Below, piece by piece: positions 21,241 to 32,547 of a stretch of DNA of 64,000 nucleotides. The notes beneath the pieces are model-generated. The model was not told the origin of the DNA, did no database searches, and saw nothing but the letters and a program-made list of their open reading frames with translations. A program made the position numbers and the translations under genes. Each line of letters starts with the position of its first letter. The first letter of the stretch is position 1. Source of the stretch: Metridium senile (lineage: Eukaryota > Cnidaria > Anthozoa > Actiniaria > Metridiidae); contig OX459108.1 in assembly GCA_949775045.1 (NCBI GenBank), positions 6,637,961-6,701,960 on the forward strand, given 5' to 3'.

Positions 21241-22289
21241 TTAAATGTTTTCAAAAAGTCTAACACGTCTTTCGGCCAGGAACGCTGCTAGTTCAATACA
21301 GACGGGCATAAGCCACCGCGGATGTCTCCAAATGCTTGAGATACCCCGGTATGTTTTCATTTCCTTGAAAACGTGTTCAACTTTTATTCTCCTACGTGAT
21401 AAGTAACGGTTAAATCGACGAGCTCGCCTTCTATCTCTCCTATTTAATCCTCGCATTTGTTCAGCTCTGAATGCCGTAAGAAGGGGATGGGCGCTAGGAT
21501 AAGCTTATCAGCAAGTATTTTTGCCCTGTTCGGAAGGCTTAAAGGATGTCCAGGTCCTATCGGTGTCATTAGGCGATATGATGTCGCATCGTGGGTGCTT
21601 CCAAAAAACCCAGCCTGTACAAAGCGCAAATGTCCGTTGCTATCTATAATTAATTGCGTATTGAAGCAGTGGTAGTGACGATGTCCACTGTAGAAGGGTC
21701 GTTGAGGCTCAGTTAAAGGTCTGTATATTTCGTGTGGGGTGCTGTCGATGGCGCCCACAACATTTGGGAACTCGGACCAATTGCCCATTAAATTAGCCCA
21801 TTCAGCATTATTTGGCCACCTGATCTGATTGTGGAAGTATCGCCACAGCCGAGGTATGATTTTGTAAACGATTCTCGTGATACTTGTCGGGTCGATGTCA
21901 AACATAAGTGCAAGGGTATCCACGTGTGGGTATTTTCTCAGCCACATAAGAACAAGTAAGATCTGATTGTGTAAACTCAACATTTGCCGTCGAATTCGTT
22001 GCCGTTGATGTCCATAAATATTAAGAGCAAACAATGCTTGGGATGTATCTGCCACTAGTTGCAAAAATGATTCTCTAGTCTCGCCGGTGTTTTTCCAGAA
22101 TAACCAAGATTGTGCAGAAACTTGCGCAAATACGTCTCGTCCTTGAAACTGATGGCCGTGAAAACCCGGTAGTAAACGCTGCTGTAAAGTACTACAGTGC
22201 ATGACTTGAGGTGGTGGTTGCATAGCCACTAAAAGTAGCAAAAAAGATAACATTTCTATCAAAACGGCACGTAGTTGTAACAAATCCAT
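21241..22289 (-). pseudogene. PIF/Harbinger (HARBI1-like) DDE transposase, frameshifted
   Basis: Helices with QLVADTSQALF and QILLVLMWLRKYP are followed by a helix-turn-helix-like DIDPTSITRIVYKIIPRLW. The catalytic core has D in VVGAIDSTPHEI, D in FFGSTHDATSYR and E in RIKVEHVFKEMKTYRGI, the three acidic residues of the DDE_4/HARBI1 family. After the second motif the frame shifts once (about 21470-21490), so the E-containing C-terminus (21241-21456, with an Arg-rich RRDRRRARR stretch) lies in another frame. The family is usually about 350-400 aa and this adds up to about 350. The start at 22289 is the first ATG in the frame; its N-terminus is hydrophobic and may not be the true start. Confidence 0.8.
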
Positions 22290-22451
22290 GCTTCATTACA
22301 CGTGCGAAACTTGAATAATTTATGCAAAAGTTTTGATTGTACTCATAAGAAATTAGCACGGGCTTTCACATTTTTGCGTGCATTTCTTCTCACAGTCTAT
22401 TGCAATAACTGTCATCTCGTGCTCCTTTTAGTTCTATATTCTTTCCGTTTA

Positions 22452-23142
22452 ATGGCTAGTAACCAAACTATCAGCGCTGAAGGTAAGAATTCAATATTTG
22501 AGTTAGTCAGTTTTTTAATTGAATTAATTCAGTACGATAAATGCTTAAAAATAAGCCTATTTATAAAACTATGAATCTTTACACGTGTTCTCGACAGACA
22601 TGGAACGGAGAGTCAACATCGGAGAAAATGACAGACAGTTCGTGCTAGAGTGCCAAAATCTTGCGATGGGAAAGGGATGGAAGGAGGTCTTAGCCATTGT
22701 ACGACAGCGTGTTATTGACAAAGGACTGCCTCAAAGAGTCGTGCAAATATACTTAGAGGCCCCGGAACAACGCACAATAAACAGAATAAAGAACGTTTTA
22801 AAGAAACAACTAGCCAGCTCTTCTGCGCCGTCTACATCCACCTCCAAACCCATAAAACAAGGCAACCAAATGCAGCTAATGCAATATGCCGCTAAGGGAA
22901 CTCCAGCTGAAAGACAGACTAAAAGTAAGCTAGCTGATGAATTCACCTTGCCCAGCTCAGATAGTGATTCAGATGACTTAGAAACGTCTGAGCCAAAGAA
23001 TAAGAAGAGGAAAACTGACCGAGAGGTAGCCAGAGAAGCACAGGAATCGCACAAAGAAATGTGTACGAAGGCTATGGAAACGATGGAACGCGTTAATCTT
23101 TTACTTACAAGCGTACAATCACAAATTAACAATAGCAAATAA
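22452..23142 (+). CDS. PIF/Harbinger accessory protein, spliced, 191 aa
   Basis: Exon 1 (22452-22482) encodes MASNQTISAE plus one base and ends at GAAG|GTAAGA. Exon 2 (22598-23142) follows TTCTCGACAG; the split codon gives Asp and the frame runs DMERRVNIGENDRQF onward. The N-terminal part (about 10-70) is helical with GKGWKEVLAIVRQR. The middle is Ser/Thr/Pro-rich, then SSDSDSDDLETSE, then a nuclear-localisation-like cluster (KNKKRKTDR), then a C-terminal coiled-coil-like helix. PIF/Harbinger elements normally pair the transposase with a Myb/SANT-like protein that helps nuclear entry and TIR binding. I do not see the spaced tryptophans of a Myb domain here, so equivalence of role is inferred from position only. 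Confidence 0.65.
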
Positions 23143-24029
23143 GCTAATTCATGTATAAGCTCATGTTCTATCAGGGTTTTTTTCCTTGGCTATTTGTATT
23201 TGTTTAAGTTAGTCATAAATATAGTACATATCTCGTTTTTGTTTTGTTATTTTGTAAGCTAACGGACAAATGCTAGAGAAATACATGTATTTAATTCTCT
23301 ACTCTCTAAACATGTCACGGTTCGTCAAAGAAGCTGTATGAACTCAGAACTAAAAGTACTATAATGTTCTTGTTATTCGTATTAAATCCATCAAATAAAT
23401 AAACGTGTAACTTCAGTGTTCACTTTATTTGCGATCATTTATTTATCTTGCATCCACGAGTTTCCACCTCATTAGCATACTATTTTACCTCACACACTCA
23501 TTTGCATTAATAAAGCAGCTTATGCGAAATCGTTCTATTAACCATCGGTAAACTTGTTAGTATATTCTCAGTCTCGGCATATTGTGCGATTGTTTCGTTA
23601 AGTATCACTACTCTACGACGGCTTTCAAATCGACAAACCATTCAAGACAATCTTCCAGAGATGCAAAGACAAGGAAGGGCCAAGAGAATGCACAGCGCCA
23701 TAAAAATGGTTTTGAGTTCATTACTACTTTTTTGCTCTTTTTATCTCCCTGTTGATATTACTATTTTTTTGGAAATTGTCGATGAGAATTCGGAAGGCGC
23801 TTTTGAATCTATCTGCATTGATTGGAATTGGTTTTATTTTTTTCAAGGGTTCTTACCTCTCGTCAACTCCTGCTGTAGTCCTGGTATTTACATTATTTTT
23901 CTTGATGATTTTCGAGCAGCAGCGCGAAAAATATTCTCAAGAAAAGTAGATACTTTAGAAGTGAGTAATAATCAACAACAGCAGCAATTAAAGATTGTGA
24001 AAGGCACACGCCATACTGTTGCTGACTAA

Positions 24030-26624
24030 ATCTACCAAATTAAATACCTATGGAACTAATACTATTTCAGTGTTTGTGCAATTATACTATATTTCAGTTC
24101 ATATATACAATATTCAGCTCAATTTTCACTTCAACTGACTTCAAGTCCTATTACAATTATATTTAAACTAACATGCAAGTAAGACATAACCCAAACAGAA
24201 CTCCTGATGATAACAGGTTTAAACTATAGTATTCGCCAAGTAAGGAACAGGCGCAAGTTTCCTGATCAGGACAACCTTGGTTCTGTAGATGTTACGGTAC
24301 TCAAGCGACTAAAAATATCAACTATAATACGAATATAAAATCACAACTGCGTCACTACTAAAATATTACCCGTTAATATATGAAAAAATATAAAGTTTGT
24401 AACCTTAGTTGATATATATTTCAAGCTGATTTCAAATGCATATACCTAATTACAATCTAACAAAAAAGGCAACAACTTATATGATAACAATATGAACATG
24501 AATATGATAAGAACATTTTTGATCGAGGGTCTTTAAAAACTCTATAAGGGCAAACTAGACCCAGTTTATATATATATGTATATATCGCTCGGTAAATGTT
24601 ATAAGTGTAAATATAAATATCGTTGCGTTTAATGAAAATTCTCGTTCAAAAAATTGCGATAAAAACAGTGTTATAATAAATTTTCAATTAAAATTCGAAT
24701 TGTACAACAAAAAATATAATTTGATTGCTAATAGGGAAACATTCGGAGTACAGCTATTATAGTTCGTTTGAAGATAGTCATATTGAATGATCCATCAGGT
24801 GATCACAAAGATCCGTCGGGAGATAATTTTAAATTTATTTTGGAATTTAATTCGAAAACATTTGGAATAATACATTTATGGGAAATGATTGAAAATGATT
24901 TTTACGGAAAATAATCGAAAAGATCCTTTGAAACATGTATATCTTTATAGGTAATCGCAACTATACATCAGAAGCTTATCTGAAATAATTAAATGGAATA
25001 ATTCTTCGCTATCGTATATTTTGAATAACGGCAAGTGAAATAAGGAAATCATATACCTTTATGGCAGCATGTAAAATTTCAGATCACAAACTCGACATTG
25101 CATCGTGTTTAGACCTAGTTTATTGGATTATTGTAGCAAGTATTATTCATTCGTCTCTGGCTCGCGTTTTAAACTCTCAACCCTTGTTTAAAAAATCATA
25201 ATGACTTTACTTTGTCTAATGTTGTTCATGTCGTGAATTGGCTTTCAATAAATGTCAATTTGAACTCGCTGCAGATAAAACACTTTTCTATAAATCCATC
25301 AGGTGTAAGGTTATTTAGTTTAAGTGGTTTTATACTTGGTTGGCGCATGTTCCTGTACAACTCTTAGTGAACATGACTGGAAGCAATGAGGTGATACCCA
25401 ATAGCGTCACAAGAACGATTTTCCCGACAATTTGAAATGTGTACTAAAATGATAGATATTGATGCGAAATTCATTCTAAACATGAAATACATGTGAAATA
25501 ATTCTCAAATTAACACATCGCATGATCTCTCTGTAATAACAAAAATATTTTTTTGCACCAAGCTATAACATATGCAAATGAATATTCGCTTGTCGAAAAT
25601 AACTCAACAAAGTTTCTTCTATAATTATACAATTACGTTAACAGCTAGCCTAACTTTTATGGTAGAAATATGTCAAAAAAGTAAACGAAAAATACATCCT
25701 GAAGTATTATAGAAATCAAAGCTTTGTAATTAGAGTAAATACACGAAATACGAAATGTTGACAAAAATTGAATTCATTTTTTTTGACGTGTGGAATCTGT
25801 AAACAAAAAAAATAAATTTTACACTGTTCCCAATCATCAAGGTCGATCAGCATCAAATTTGCACTAAGTTGTCGAAGATAAAGTAAAGTTCCATCGAAAT
25901 TTGACAACTGAAAAAACAGTTTTAACAAATTATTTTCAACAAATTTTACTGATATCAGAAATTAACGCTAAATGGTTACACATAGTCGTGGGAAATAAAA
26001 TCATCCAAAACAAATCTGTAAGACTTTCCTTTACTGATTTAACTCCACAAAAGTATAGTTATGTGGCTTATATACTGAATATTAATCGCATTTTTTTAGT
26101 AAAAGACCTGTAAGTAGGTGCTATATATTGCAATAACCGCTAAATTCAGCTAATAAATTTGACGGGTTACACACAGATGTACACTCCCCTTCATTTCTAT
26201 GTTCTCAAATTCATCCGTATAAACTTATACTGAGTACTATATTTTTTTACATATAGTAAAAACCATCCTCCCTTTTCACTATTAGTAGAAAAAAATCCTA
26301 TTCTAGCAGCGCATAGCTTCCAATAATAAATATTTATTTTGAACACACGGCTAAATTTGATGTACGTTCCACCTCATTGCTTCCAGTCACATCTGAGTGC
26401 GCGTAAACTGGATATTGTAGAGAAGAAGATCGAACAAAAATGGCCTGAGCCATATCCTCAAATGATAAAGCCCGAAAGCAAACAGATAAATGAAATATAT
26501 ATTCAAATGAAAAAAACAAATTTAAACAATTGAAATGATAACAGCAAGCCGACAAAAGAACAAATATACTCTAAAGCCTACTACTTGAATTCAAATAATA
26601 CCAAGACATAACACTAACCCACTA
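24030..26624. other. AT-rich intergenic region, no gene seen
   Basis: No frame with recognisable domains, no paralogue of neighbouring genes, and only short AT microsatellite tracts (about 24566-24590). Confidence 0.5.
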
Positions 26625-26629
26625 ATTAT

Positions 26630-27802
26630 CAGTCCGGATTATAGCCCCATTTGGCGATATATGTGACGTCACATTCTATTGTCTTTGAATAAACACCGAA
26701 ACATATGCAAAAATATTCGTATCTTTTTTTCAAGTCAATGCCGCAGTGTCTCACGGACTGTTTATCCGTGACATTTGCCATTAGTTAGAAGCACATAATA
26801 TTCAAGCTAGTGTGTGAATTTGAAGATAGTGATTTAGTTGATTTTAAAGCGAAATATTTGACTTTTTCCCGAGCGTGGTGAACGTCTTATGACAGTCGTT
26901 TGAAAGGTAAGATCTACTGATTGATAATTTTATTGATGTTGTGTAATTTTCAGGAGGTTGTGTATAATTTTCCTGTGTTGTACGATAAATTATCTTGGTC
27001 TGTGGCGAGTTTCTATATGGTAGAGTCCCTAGTTCGCCGGTAGAGGTTTTTCAAAGTTTGATAAATGGAGGTCATACTTGACGGCATGTCACGGACTTCA
27101 GTACTATTGGCATTTAACCTTTTGCTCGAGGTCTTGTCTTTGTTCTTTTCAAGTTAAGAGGAAAACAACGGCTTTATACAAGCTTACTTTTAATGGCACA
27201 ATTCATGACTCGTTTGTGATCTGTTAAACAACGAGAAATTTCAATATTTGTCGTATGAATATCAATTTTATAAAGTTGAAGTCAGCGCGCTCAATGACTC
27301 GTCTTTTCTTTGTGATCCACTGGCTCGAAAGTCAATTGCTATCTCGGGCCATGCATTTATTATGTATTTCTATAAACTAGTATAAGATAAGCTTGCTCCC
27401 CATTGGCATTGGGAGCACAATAATACAACTTTAAGAACATTTTGTGTATCGAAATGCAAAGACTATGTTTACATGCACTGAGCTTCAGTTCTTGGTTTTC
27501 GTTTGACAATCACATGTATTGTAGTAGCTAGTTTAATTACATGTAAGTTTTATGTTAAACTTTGCCTTGTATATTGTCCGTAGATTCACGGAGAAACATT
27601 TAGAGATTCTCAAGCAGTTATGTCGACTCTGTGGCAATCAAATCAAAGATTCAGGCCGAGGTCATGTTTACATAGCTTGATAGCTTTTTGAATGTTTTGA
27701 TTCTGTTCGGACTGGTGACGTATTCGTGACGTATTGCGAAATCCAAGTACGTGATTGGTCACTAATTAGAAATATCGCCAAATGGGGCTATAATCCAGAC
27801 TG
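26630..27802. mobile_element. 1.17-kb MITE, CAGTCYGGATTATAG TIRs, ATTAT duplication
   Basis: The left tip CAGTCCGGATTATAGCCCCA, continuing TTTGGCGATAT, matches the reverse complement of the right tip (CAGTCTGG...). ATTAT is present at 26625-26629 and 27803-27807. Tip sequence, 5-bp duplication and the subterminal GTGACGTCA...ATTCTATTGTCTTT resemble the 7098-13084 element, so both belong to one family. No ORF is seen. It is probably non-autonomous and hAT-like by duplication length. Confidence 0.75.
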
Positions 27803-27899
27803 ATTATCGAACAAACCAGGCAATGTTTCGGTGAAACAACAAGTCAGTCGTCCACTATAGCAAAACTAAAAACACAACAATCCAGGGAAAAACGAGCAT

Positions 27900-28730
27900 A
27901 TACAAAACCCTTGTACAAAAAAACTTAATCACTCAATTTACCAACCAACTATACGCAACCAATTAAACAAACAACATTCCCAGCAACCTATCAAAGGAGC
28001 TTCAGGCTAAACTACCAATCAATCAACACACCAGTCATCTCACCTACCCACCTACACACCAGACAACCAACCAACCAACCAACCCACCAACCCACCTACC
28101 AATCAACCTACTTACCCACCAGACGAACATCCCACCCAACCACCAACCAGACAACCACCCAACCAACCGAAGTACCAACATACCCATCAGCCACCTACCC
28201 ACCAACCCATCTAAGCACCAGCCCACCAACCCATCTAACCACCAGAAATACAACCCATCTACCCACCAACCCATCTAAGCACCAGCCCACCAACCCACCA
28301 ACCCATCTAACCACCAGAAATACAACCTATCTACCCACCAACCCATCTCTTCACCAGACCAAAAACCCAGCTACCTACCAACCAATACACCAGATATTAA
28401 TCAGTAGCCAACACATTAGACAGGCGCCAGCCTATCCATCTACGTATATACCCACCAGAGAACCAAACAACCCACCTACTTACCCACCAATACACCAGAT
28501 ATTCAGTAGCCAATACATCAGACAGGCACCAAGATATCAATCTACCCAGGGTACCAAACAACCCACCTACTTACCCACCAACCAGTACATCAATACACAA
28601 CAGCCAACCAAAAATAAACAATCAATGTACATCAGATAATCATCCAATCCACCATTCATCCAGCCACGTACCAGTAGTAAACAAGCCAAACACCAACCAA
28701 CCATATACCACCAAAACACCAGCCAATAAT
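27900..28730. repeat. CCAACC/CCCACCTA simple-sequence region
   Basis: A long, strand-asymmetric tract of degenerate CCAACC, CCCACCAA and CATCTAC units, with larger duplications inside (for example blocks starting ACCAGCCCACCAACC at about 28217 and 28281, and TACTTACCCACCAA at about 28480 and 28570). Trp/Gly-rich frames on the minus strand are repeat artefacts. Confidence 0.85.
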
Positions 28731-29069
28731 TAACCTTCTTATTCTTATTTCTCAAATTTAGTAAGATAGTCAAAGTAATTAAAGACAATCAATTTTTTAA
28801 TCTTATTTTATTTTTCATAGAGTAAATAGATGTTTTGACAGCTTAACAATGGTTAAGTACTTATTCAAAAATAAATAAATAAGCTAGCGCTTTCTATCAA
28901 AAGTGAACTGCTGCGAACTGTTGACATAATATTCTACATGCATTTCAAGAATGTACGACAATATATATATTTTAGTTTATTATATGTAATATCATGATTA
29001 CCTCGGTATCCATTGTTCGACAGGGATCATGTTTAATGTCTAACATCCCTCTGGATGAACAGTCATGAA
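28731..29069. other. Spacer before satellite, nothing seen
   Basis: AT-rich, no coding or structural signal beyond short tracts. Confidence 0.4.
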
Positions 29070-29740
29070 TGATATTTAGTCTAAATATCCCACATGATTA
29101 TATTCGTAAGGGACGATTAGTCTAAATATCCCACATGATTATATTCATAAGGGACGATTAGTCTAAATATCCCACATGATTATATTCATAAGGGACGATT
29201 AGTCTAAATATCCCTCATGATTATATTCATAAGGGACGATTAGTCTAAATATCCCACATGATTATATTCATAAGGGACGATTAGTCTAAATATCCCACAT
29301 GATTATATTCATGAGAGCCGATTAGTCTAAATATCCCACATGATTATATTCATGAGAGACGATTAATCTAAATATCCCACATGATTATATTCATAAGGGA
29401 CGATTAGTCTAAATATCCCACATGATTATATTCATAAGGAACGATTAGTCTAAATATCCCTCATGATTATATTCATAAGGGACGATTAGTCTAAATACCC
29501 CACATGATTATATTCATAAGGGACGATTAGTCTAAATATCCCACATGATTATATTCATGAGAGCCGATTAGTCTAAATATCCCACATGATTATATTCATG
29601 AGAGACGATTAATCTAAATATCCCACATGATTATATTCATAAGGGACGATTAGTCTAAATATCCCACATGATTATATTCATGAGAGACGATTAATCTAAA
29701 TATCCCACATGATTATATTCATGAGCTATGATTAGTCTAA
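29070..29740. repeat. 41-bp satellite array, about 16 copies
   Basis: The unit begins GATTAGTCTAAATATCCCAC and ends TATATTCATAAGGGAC, with period 41. Variants (CATGAGAGCC, CATGAGAGAC, CCCTCATG) recur in the same order, which indicates block duplication of several units at once. A second cluster lies at about 30385-30590. Confidence 0.9.
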
Positions 29741-29795
29741 TAATACCATGATCACCTCGGATTCTTTTGTCTTCCGAGGGGTTTACAAAAACGAA

Positions 29796-29957
29796 TTTTC
29801 CTCATGCATACAACATGAGGGAAATTTAGAAGACAAAGAAATTCTTTGTCTTTTTACTAAATTTCCCTCTATTTAATTTATTCAAGGGAAATTTAGTAAA
29901 AGACAAAGGATTTCTTTGTCCTCTAAATTTCCCTCATGTTGTATGCATGAGGAAAAT
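29796..29957. repeat. Long palindrome beside the satellite
   Basis: Two arms of about 73 bases (TTTTCCTCATGCATACAACA ... and its complement ending TGAGGAAAAT) surround about 16 bases of AT spacer. The match is nearly perfect. It contains GAGGGAAATTTAG and AAAGACAAAG motifs that recur in the flanking AAATTTCCCTC sequences up to 30360, so the palindrome belongs to the same composite repeat. Confidence 0.85.
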
Positions 29958-30124
29958 GTAGGAGACTATCCCTCAATGGTCCCTCATTATAACAATCATC
30001 GAGACCATTCCTGGATCGCTTCGACCCAGTTGAAAATTCTTAAAATAAAGGACCCTTTACTACACACAAGTCGATACTCTAACACTTGTGGGACTCATTA
30101 AGTAACTATGCGCATGCGTTGACT

Positions 30125-30280
30125 ACATTGAAGTATAGTATGTCATGCGTGTTTATGCAAACAAACTATAATGAATGCATAATGGTATAATTCGGCATTG
30201 TACAGGTTTGTAAAAGTTTATAATTTATGCTTCTATGAAAACTAACATGTATTTCCTAACAGTAGTTCTATATTCCTCGG
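30125..30280. repeat. Direct repeat flanking the satellite blocks, copy 1
   Basis: GAAGTATAGTATGTCATGCG through to TTCTATATTCCTCGG is repeated at 30583-30770 with a small indel. The satellite cluster at 30385-30590 lies between the copies, so satellite plus spacer has been duplicated as a higher-order unit. Confidence 0.75.
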
Positions 30281-30384
30281 TATTATGATGGTATTGCTGC
30301 GCCCTCGGGACTTCCACAAATTTTCCCTCGGTATTCGGGGAAATTTAATCACTAATTTCCCTCGAGCCATGATATTACTTATAA

Positions 30385-30590
30385 ATATCCCACATGATTA
30401 TATTCATAAGGGACGATTAGTCTAAATATCCCTCATGATTATATTCATGAGCTACGGTTAGTCTAAATATCCCTCATAATTATATTCATGAGCTACGATT
30501 AGTCTAAATATCCCACATGATTATATTCATGAGCTATGATAAGTCTAAATATCCTTCATGATTATATTCATGAGGGACGATTAGTGAAGT
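30385..30590. repeat. Second cluster of the 41-bp satellite, about 5 copies
   Basis: Same unit as 29070-29740 with variants GAGCTACG and GAGCTATG, more diverged between units. Confidence 0.85.
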
Positions 30591-30770
30591 ATAGTATGTC
30601 ATGCGTGTTTATGGAAACAAACTATAATGAATGGTGGTATAATTCGGCATTGTCTCCTTTAACAAAGGCAACTATTCCTTAAAGAATGCCGAAAAACATC
30701 TTTGTTAAAGTTTATAACTTATGATTCTATGAAAACTAACATATATTCTCTAACAGTAGTTTTATATTCC
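30583..30770. repeat. Direct repeat, copy 2 of 30125-30280
   Basis: Matches copy 1 from GAAGTATAGTATGTCATGCG to TATTCCTCGG. It has an extra hairpin-like stretch (TTTAACAAAGGCA ... ATCTTTGTTAAAG, about 30658-30710). Confidence 0.7.
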
Positions 30771-31451
30771 TCGGTAATCATAATATTACACTCTAATAGC
30801 ATGCCTTTTCGGGTGATTAGTGAATTAATGTCCCTCAGCCTTGGAAAGTTTAGTAAAAGTCCATTGGCCTACGGCATTGTGGGACATTTAATCAATAATC
30901 CCCCTCAAGCCACGCTATTATTTTTAGTAATAAGCGTGTTCGGATCTCGAATGCGATCAAATAATTACACTGGAATTCCATATTCCAAAGCGTTGCCATG
31001 GTTGTCCAATAAATCAGTAACTGGCCATAACTCATTCTAGTAGCCGACTTATTTTCTTTTAAGGAATCTGGCACAGGATAGTCTCTATGAATTACATGAT
31101 TGCTTTTAGTTAAAGTGTTTGATGCTATGCGTATTGAAGCCATGCAAGGCATTAGATCTAAGTAAATCTTCTGTAACTGAGCCTGTACGGTAGACCTCAA
31201 AAATTGTTGGCATTAAGCCCGTGCATATCTACAATGTCATGATATTGTGACACAAATGTTCGCTTCAACAAAGTCCTTCGAAGGAACGAGTAATAGAAAG
31301 AGTTCTCAAATTAATTAAGCCCGCGTTATACAAAATCATTAAAGGGAGGGGTAACTTATACTGTTTACTAAATCCGCTTTTGAGCCTCTTAATTCTTTCA
31401 CATATAAATGTTATCCGACACGTTCATGATAAAAAAAACAGTTCTCAATTA
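30771..31451. other. No gene seen
   Basis: A 102-codon frame on the minus strand (30892-31200) has no recognisable domain or splice context. I do not annotate it as a gene. Confidence 0.4.
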
Positions 31452-31846
31452 GCCTTTTTCATATCGAGCAAGGGACTGGAACCAAGTTTCTCAAAATCAA
31501 TTTAATTCAAAAATAAACCCCTTCACACGAACGAACCAATACAAATTAGTAAGAATTAAAAGTTTGAGCAAGTTTGTGTAAATTGCAACGAAATTATGGT
31601 ATTCTGTTTTTTTCGAAAATACAAAGAATGTATGGTTTGGCAGGACGTTTTGGAAGACACCATACATTTCTCTGTAATTTTGGCAGAGTTGGGATGCTCA
31701 TAATTGTTTTTCTTTTTGGCCAAACGTTCTGAAACTTGGTCAATAAGCTTATATTTGGTTACTCTCCCATGAGATGGGGTTAATTTTTTTGGAACCATAA
31801 TTAAATTAGTTTTTCACAGTCGTCCCTTACTCGATATGGAAAAGGC
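31452..31846. mobile_element. Small MITE with 27-bp TIRs
   Basis: GCCTTTTTCATATCGAGCAA at 31452 is matched in reverse complement by the sequence ending near 31846 (TTACTCGATATGGAAAAGGC). The interior has no gene. No target duplication was identified. Confidence 0.5.
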
Positions 31847-31857
31847 CAATACCCTGT

Positions 31858-32002
31858 ATCGAAATATGGCGGCCAATTTGAATAACAATTCTTCTTGACT
31901 GCCCAGCCTCCCATACATGTGAAAACTTTATTGTTTTCCAACGTGAACACGAGGCTAGACAGTCAAGAACAATAAGAGTACGCCATATTTCGATTCGGTC
32001 TA
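31858..32002. repeat. Foldback repeat
   Basis: Arms of about 50 bases contain TCGAAATATGGCG and TTCTTGACTG-C-AGCCTC on the left and their complements on the right, around a spacer of about 36 bases. Confidence 0.65.
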
Positions 32003-32287
32003 TAGAATGCCACGTCGTCTGACATGAGTAATTTGCATAAGGAGGTAAAGAAGTCTCTTCATGTACAGCTGATAAATGAATAAGTAAATATTAAATACAT
32101 AACGATAAAAGTTGATAGATGATTTTTGGGCAGTTCATGCGTAAAGCCGTGAAGCAACTGAGAAGTAGATAATTCTTTACAACTTCTCTCTTGCTCCGCA
32201 GCTCCCAGCGTGTTTATAGCACAGCTAATATAGACGCAGGCTAAAACGAAGCTTGCAAAGAAAATAATGGGATTTAAGTGCACGGAA

Positions 32288-32547
32288 CTAAGTTGGTCGT
32301 ATTTTCATATCTGCTGCTTTGGCAGAGTATTGGTGACCCTTCCACGATAACCAACTAATACCTTGAGCGTTGGACGAATGATCACCATCCAGGTACAAAC
32401 CATTCAAGTTCGAACTATGGCACTTATGATACCACCAGGCTCCTTGGTGATTCACAGCACAATTAATACCGGGATATGTGTCGTGATCGCGGTCTTTGGT
32501 CGTGAAAGCATGATTGACATGTACTGTTAGGGAGTCCCCTGCATTAC
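32288..32547 (-). CDS. Fibrinogen-domain gene, terminal exon
   Basis: Last exon of a fibrinogen-related gene. It begins after the acceptor TATTGCTAG and completes the codon started by the previous exon (G|GT, Gly), giving GGNAGDSL. It contains FTTKDRDHD (calcium-site region), NCAVNHQGAWWYHKCHSSNLNG (the C-terminal Cys pair and the conserved WWY-CH-SNLNG), GISWLSWKGH and the closing MKIRPT, ending at TAG 32288-32290. This is the expected C-terminus of a fibrinogen C-terminal globular domain (FReD), whose usual role is recognition of acetylated sugars or proteins outside the cell. Confidence 0.9.

Larger units (their letters stand above)
20938..23536. mobile_element. PIF/Harbinger transposon inside a GPCR gene
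   Basis: Long TIRs (about 120 bp) start AGAACGATTTCGC-TAAGCTG and include GTGAGGTAAAATAG and GCTAATGAGGTGGAAACTCG. They match between 20938-21060 and the reverse complement of about 23415-23536. A 3-bp duplication, ATT, lies at 20935-20937 and 23537-23539 (within ATTA, so TTA is also arguable), matching the 3-bp duplications of this superfamily. Inside are two divergent genes: a DDE transposase on the minus strand and an accessory gene with an intron on the plus strand. This is the two-gene plan of PIF/Harbinger. Confidence 0.85.
20393..24029 (+). pseudogene. GPCR gene split by a transposon (20393-20937 + 23540-24029)
   Basis: Two open segments together make one class A receptor of 344 residues with no other break. 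The 5' segment covers the N-terminus (NSS, NNT sequons), TM1 (GSFVVLGNISIILLAAKY), TM2 with NMAVAD, TM3 with ISIERF, RPYTLKQRM in loop 2, TM4 and the start of ECL2. The 3' segment begins TIGKLVSIFSVSAYC (TM5), then RRLSNRQTIQDNLPEMQR, TM6 (SSLLLFCSFYLP) and TM7 with SCCSPGIYIIF, and a Gln-rich tail. The codon at the junction (TT|A) is restored exactly if the insert and one copy of its duplication are left out. So the gene was intact when the element arrived. As it stands it would stop a few codons into the transposon, after TM4. It is related to the receptors at 14402 and 50650. Confidence 0.85.

Noticed and set aside
22731..23138. 135-codon frame antisense to the Harbinger accessory gene
   Set aside because: Shadow frame; the plus-strand frame has a matching intron and protein-like composition.
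28044..28788. Trp/Gly-rich frames suggesting a repetitive protein
   Set aside because: Translation of the CCAACC/CCCACC simple repeat.
29070..29740. Regular 41-bp repeats resembling a CRISPR array
   Set aside because: Direct tandem units with no unique spacers, in a eukaryotic genome; it is a satellite.
32059..32283. Hydrophobic N-terminus like a signal peptide (HLNPIIFFASFVLACVYISC)
   Set aside because: The frame starts with GTG, has no ATG, and lies in the likely 3' UTR of the fibrinogen-domain gene.
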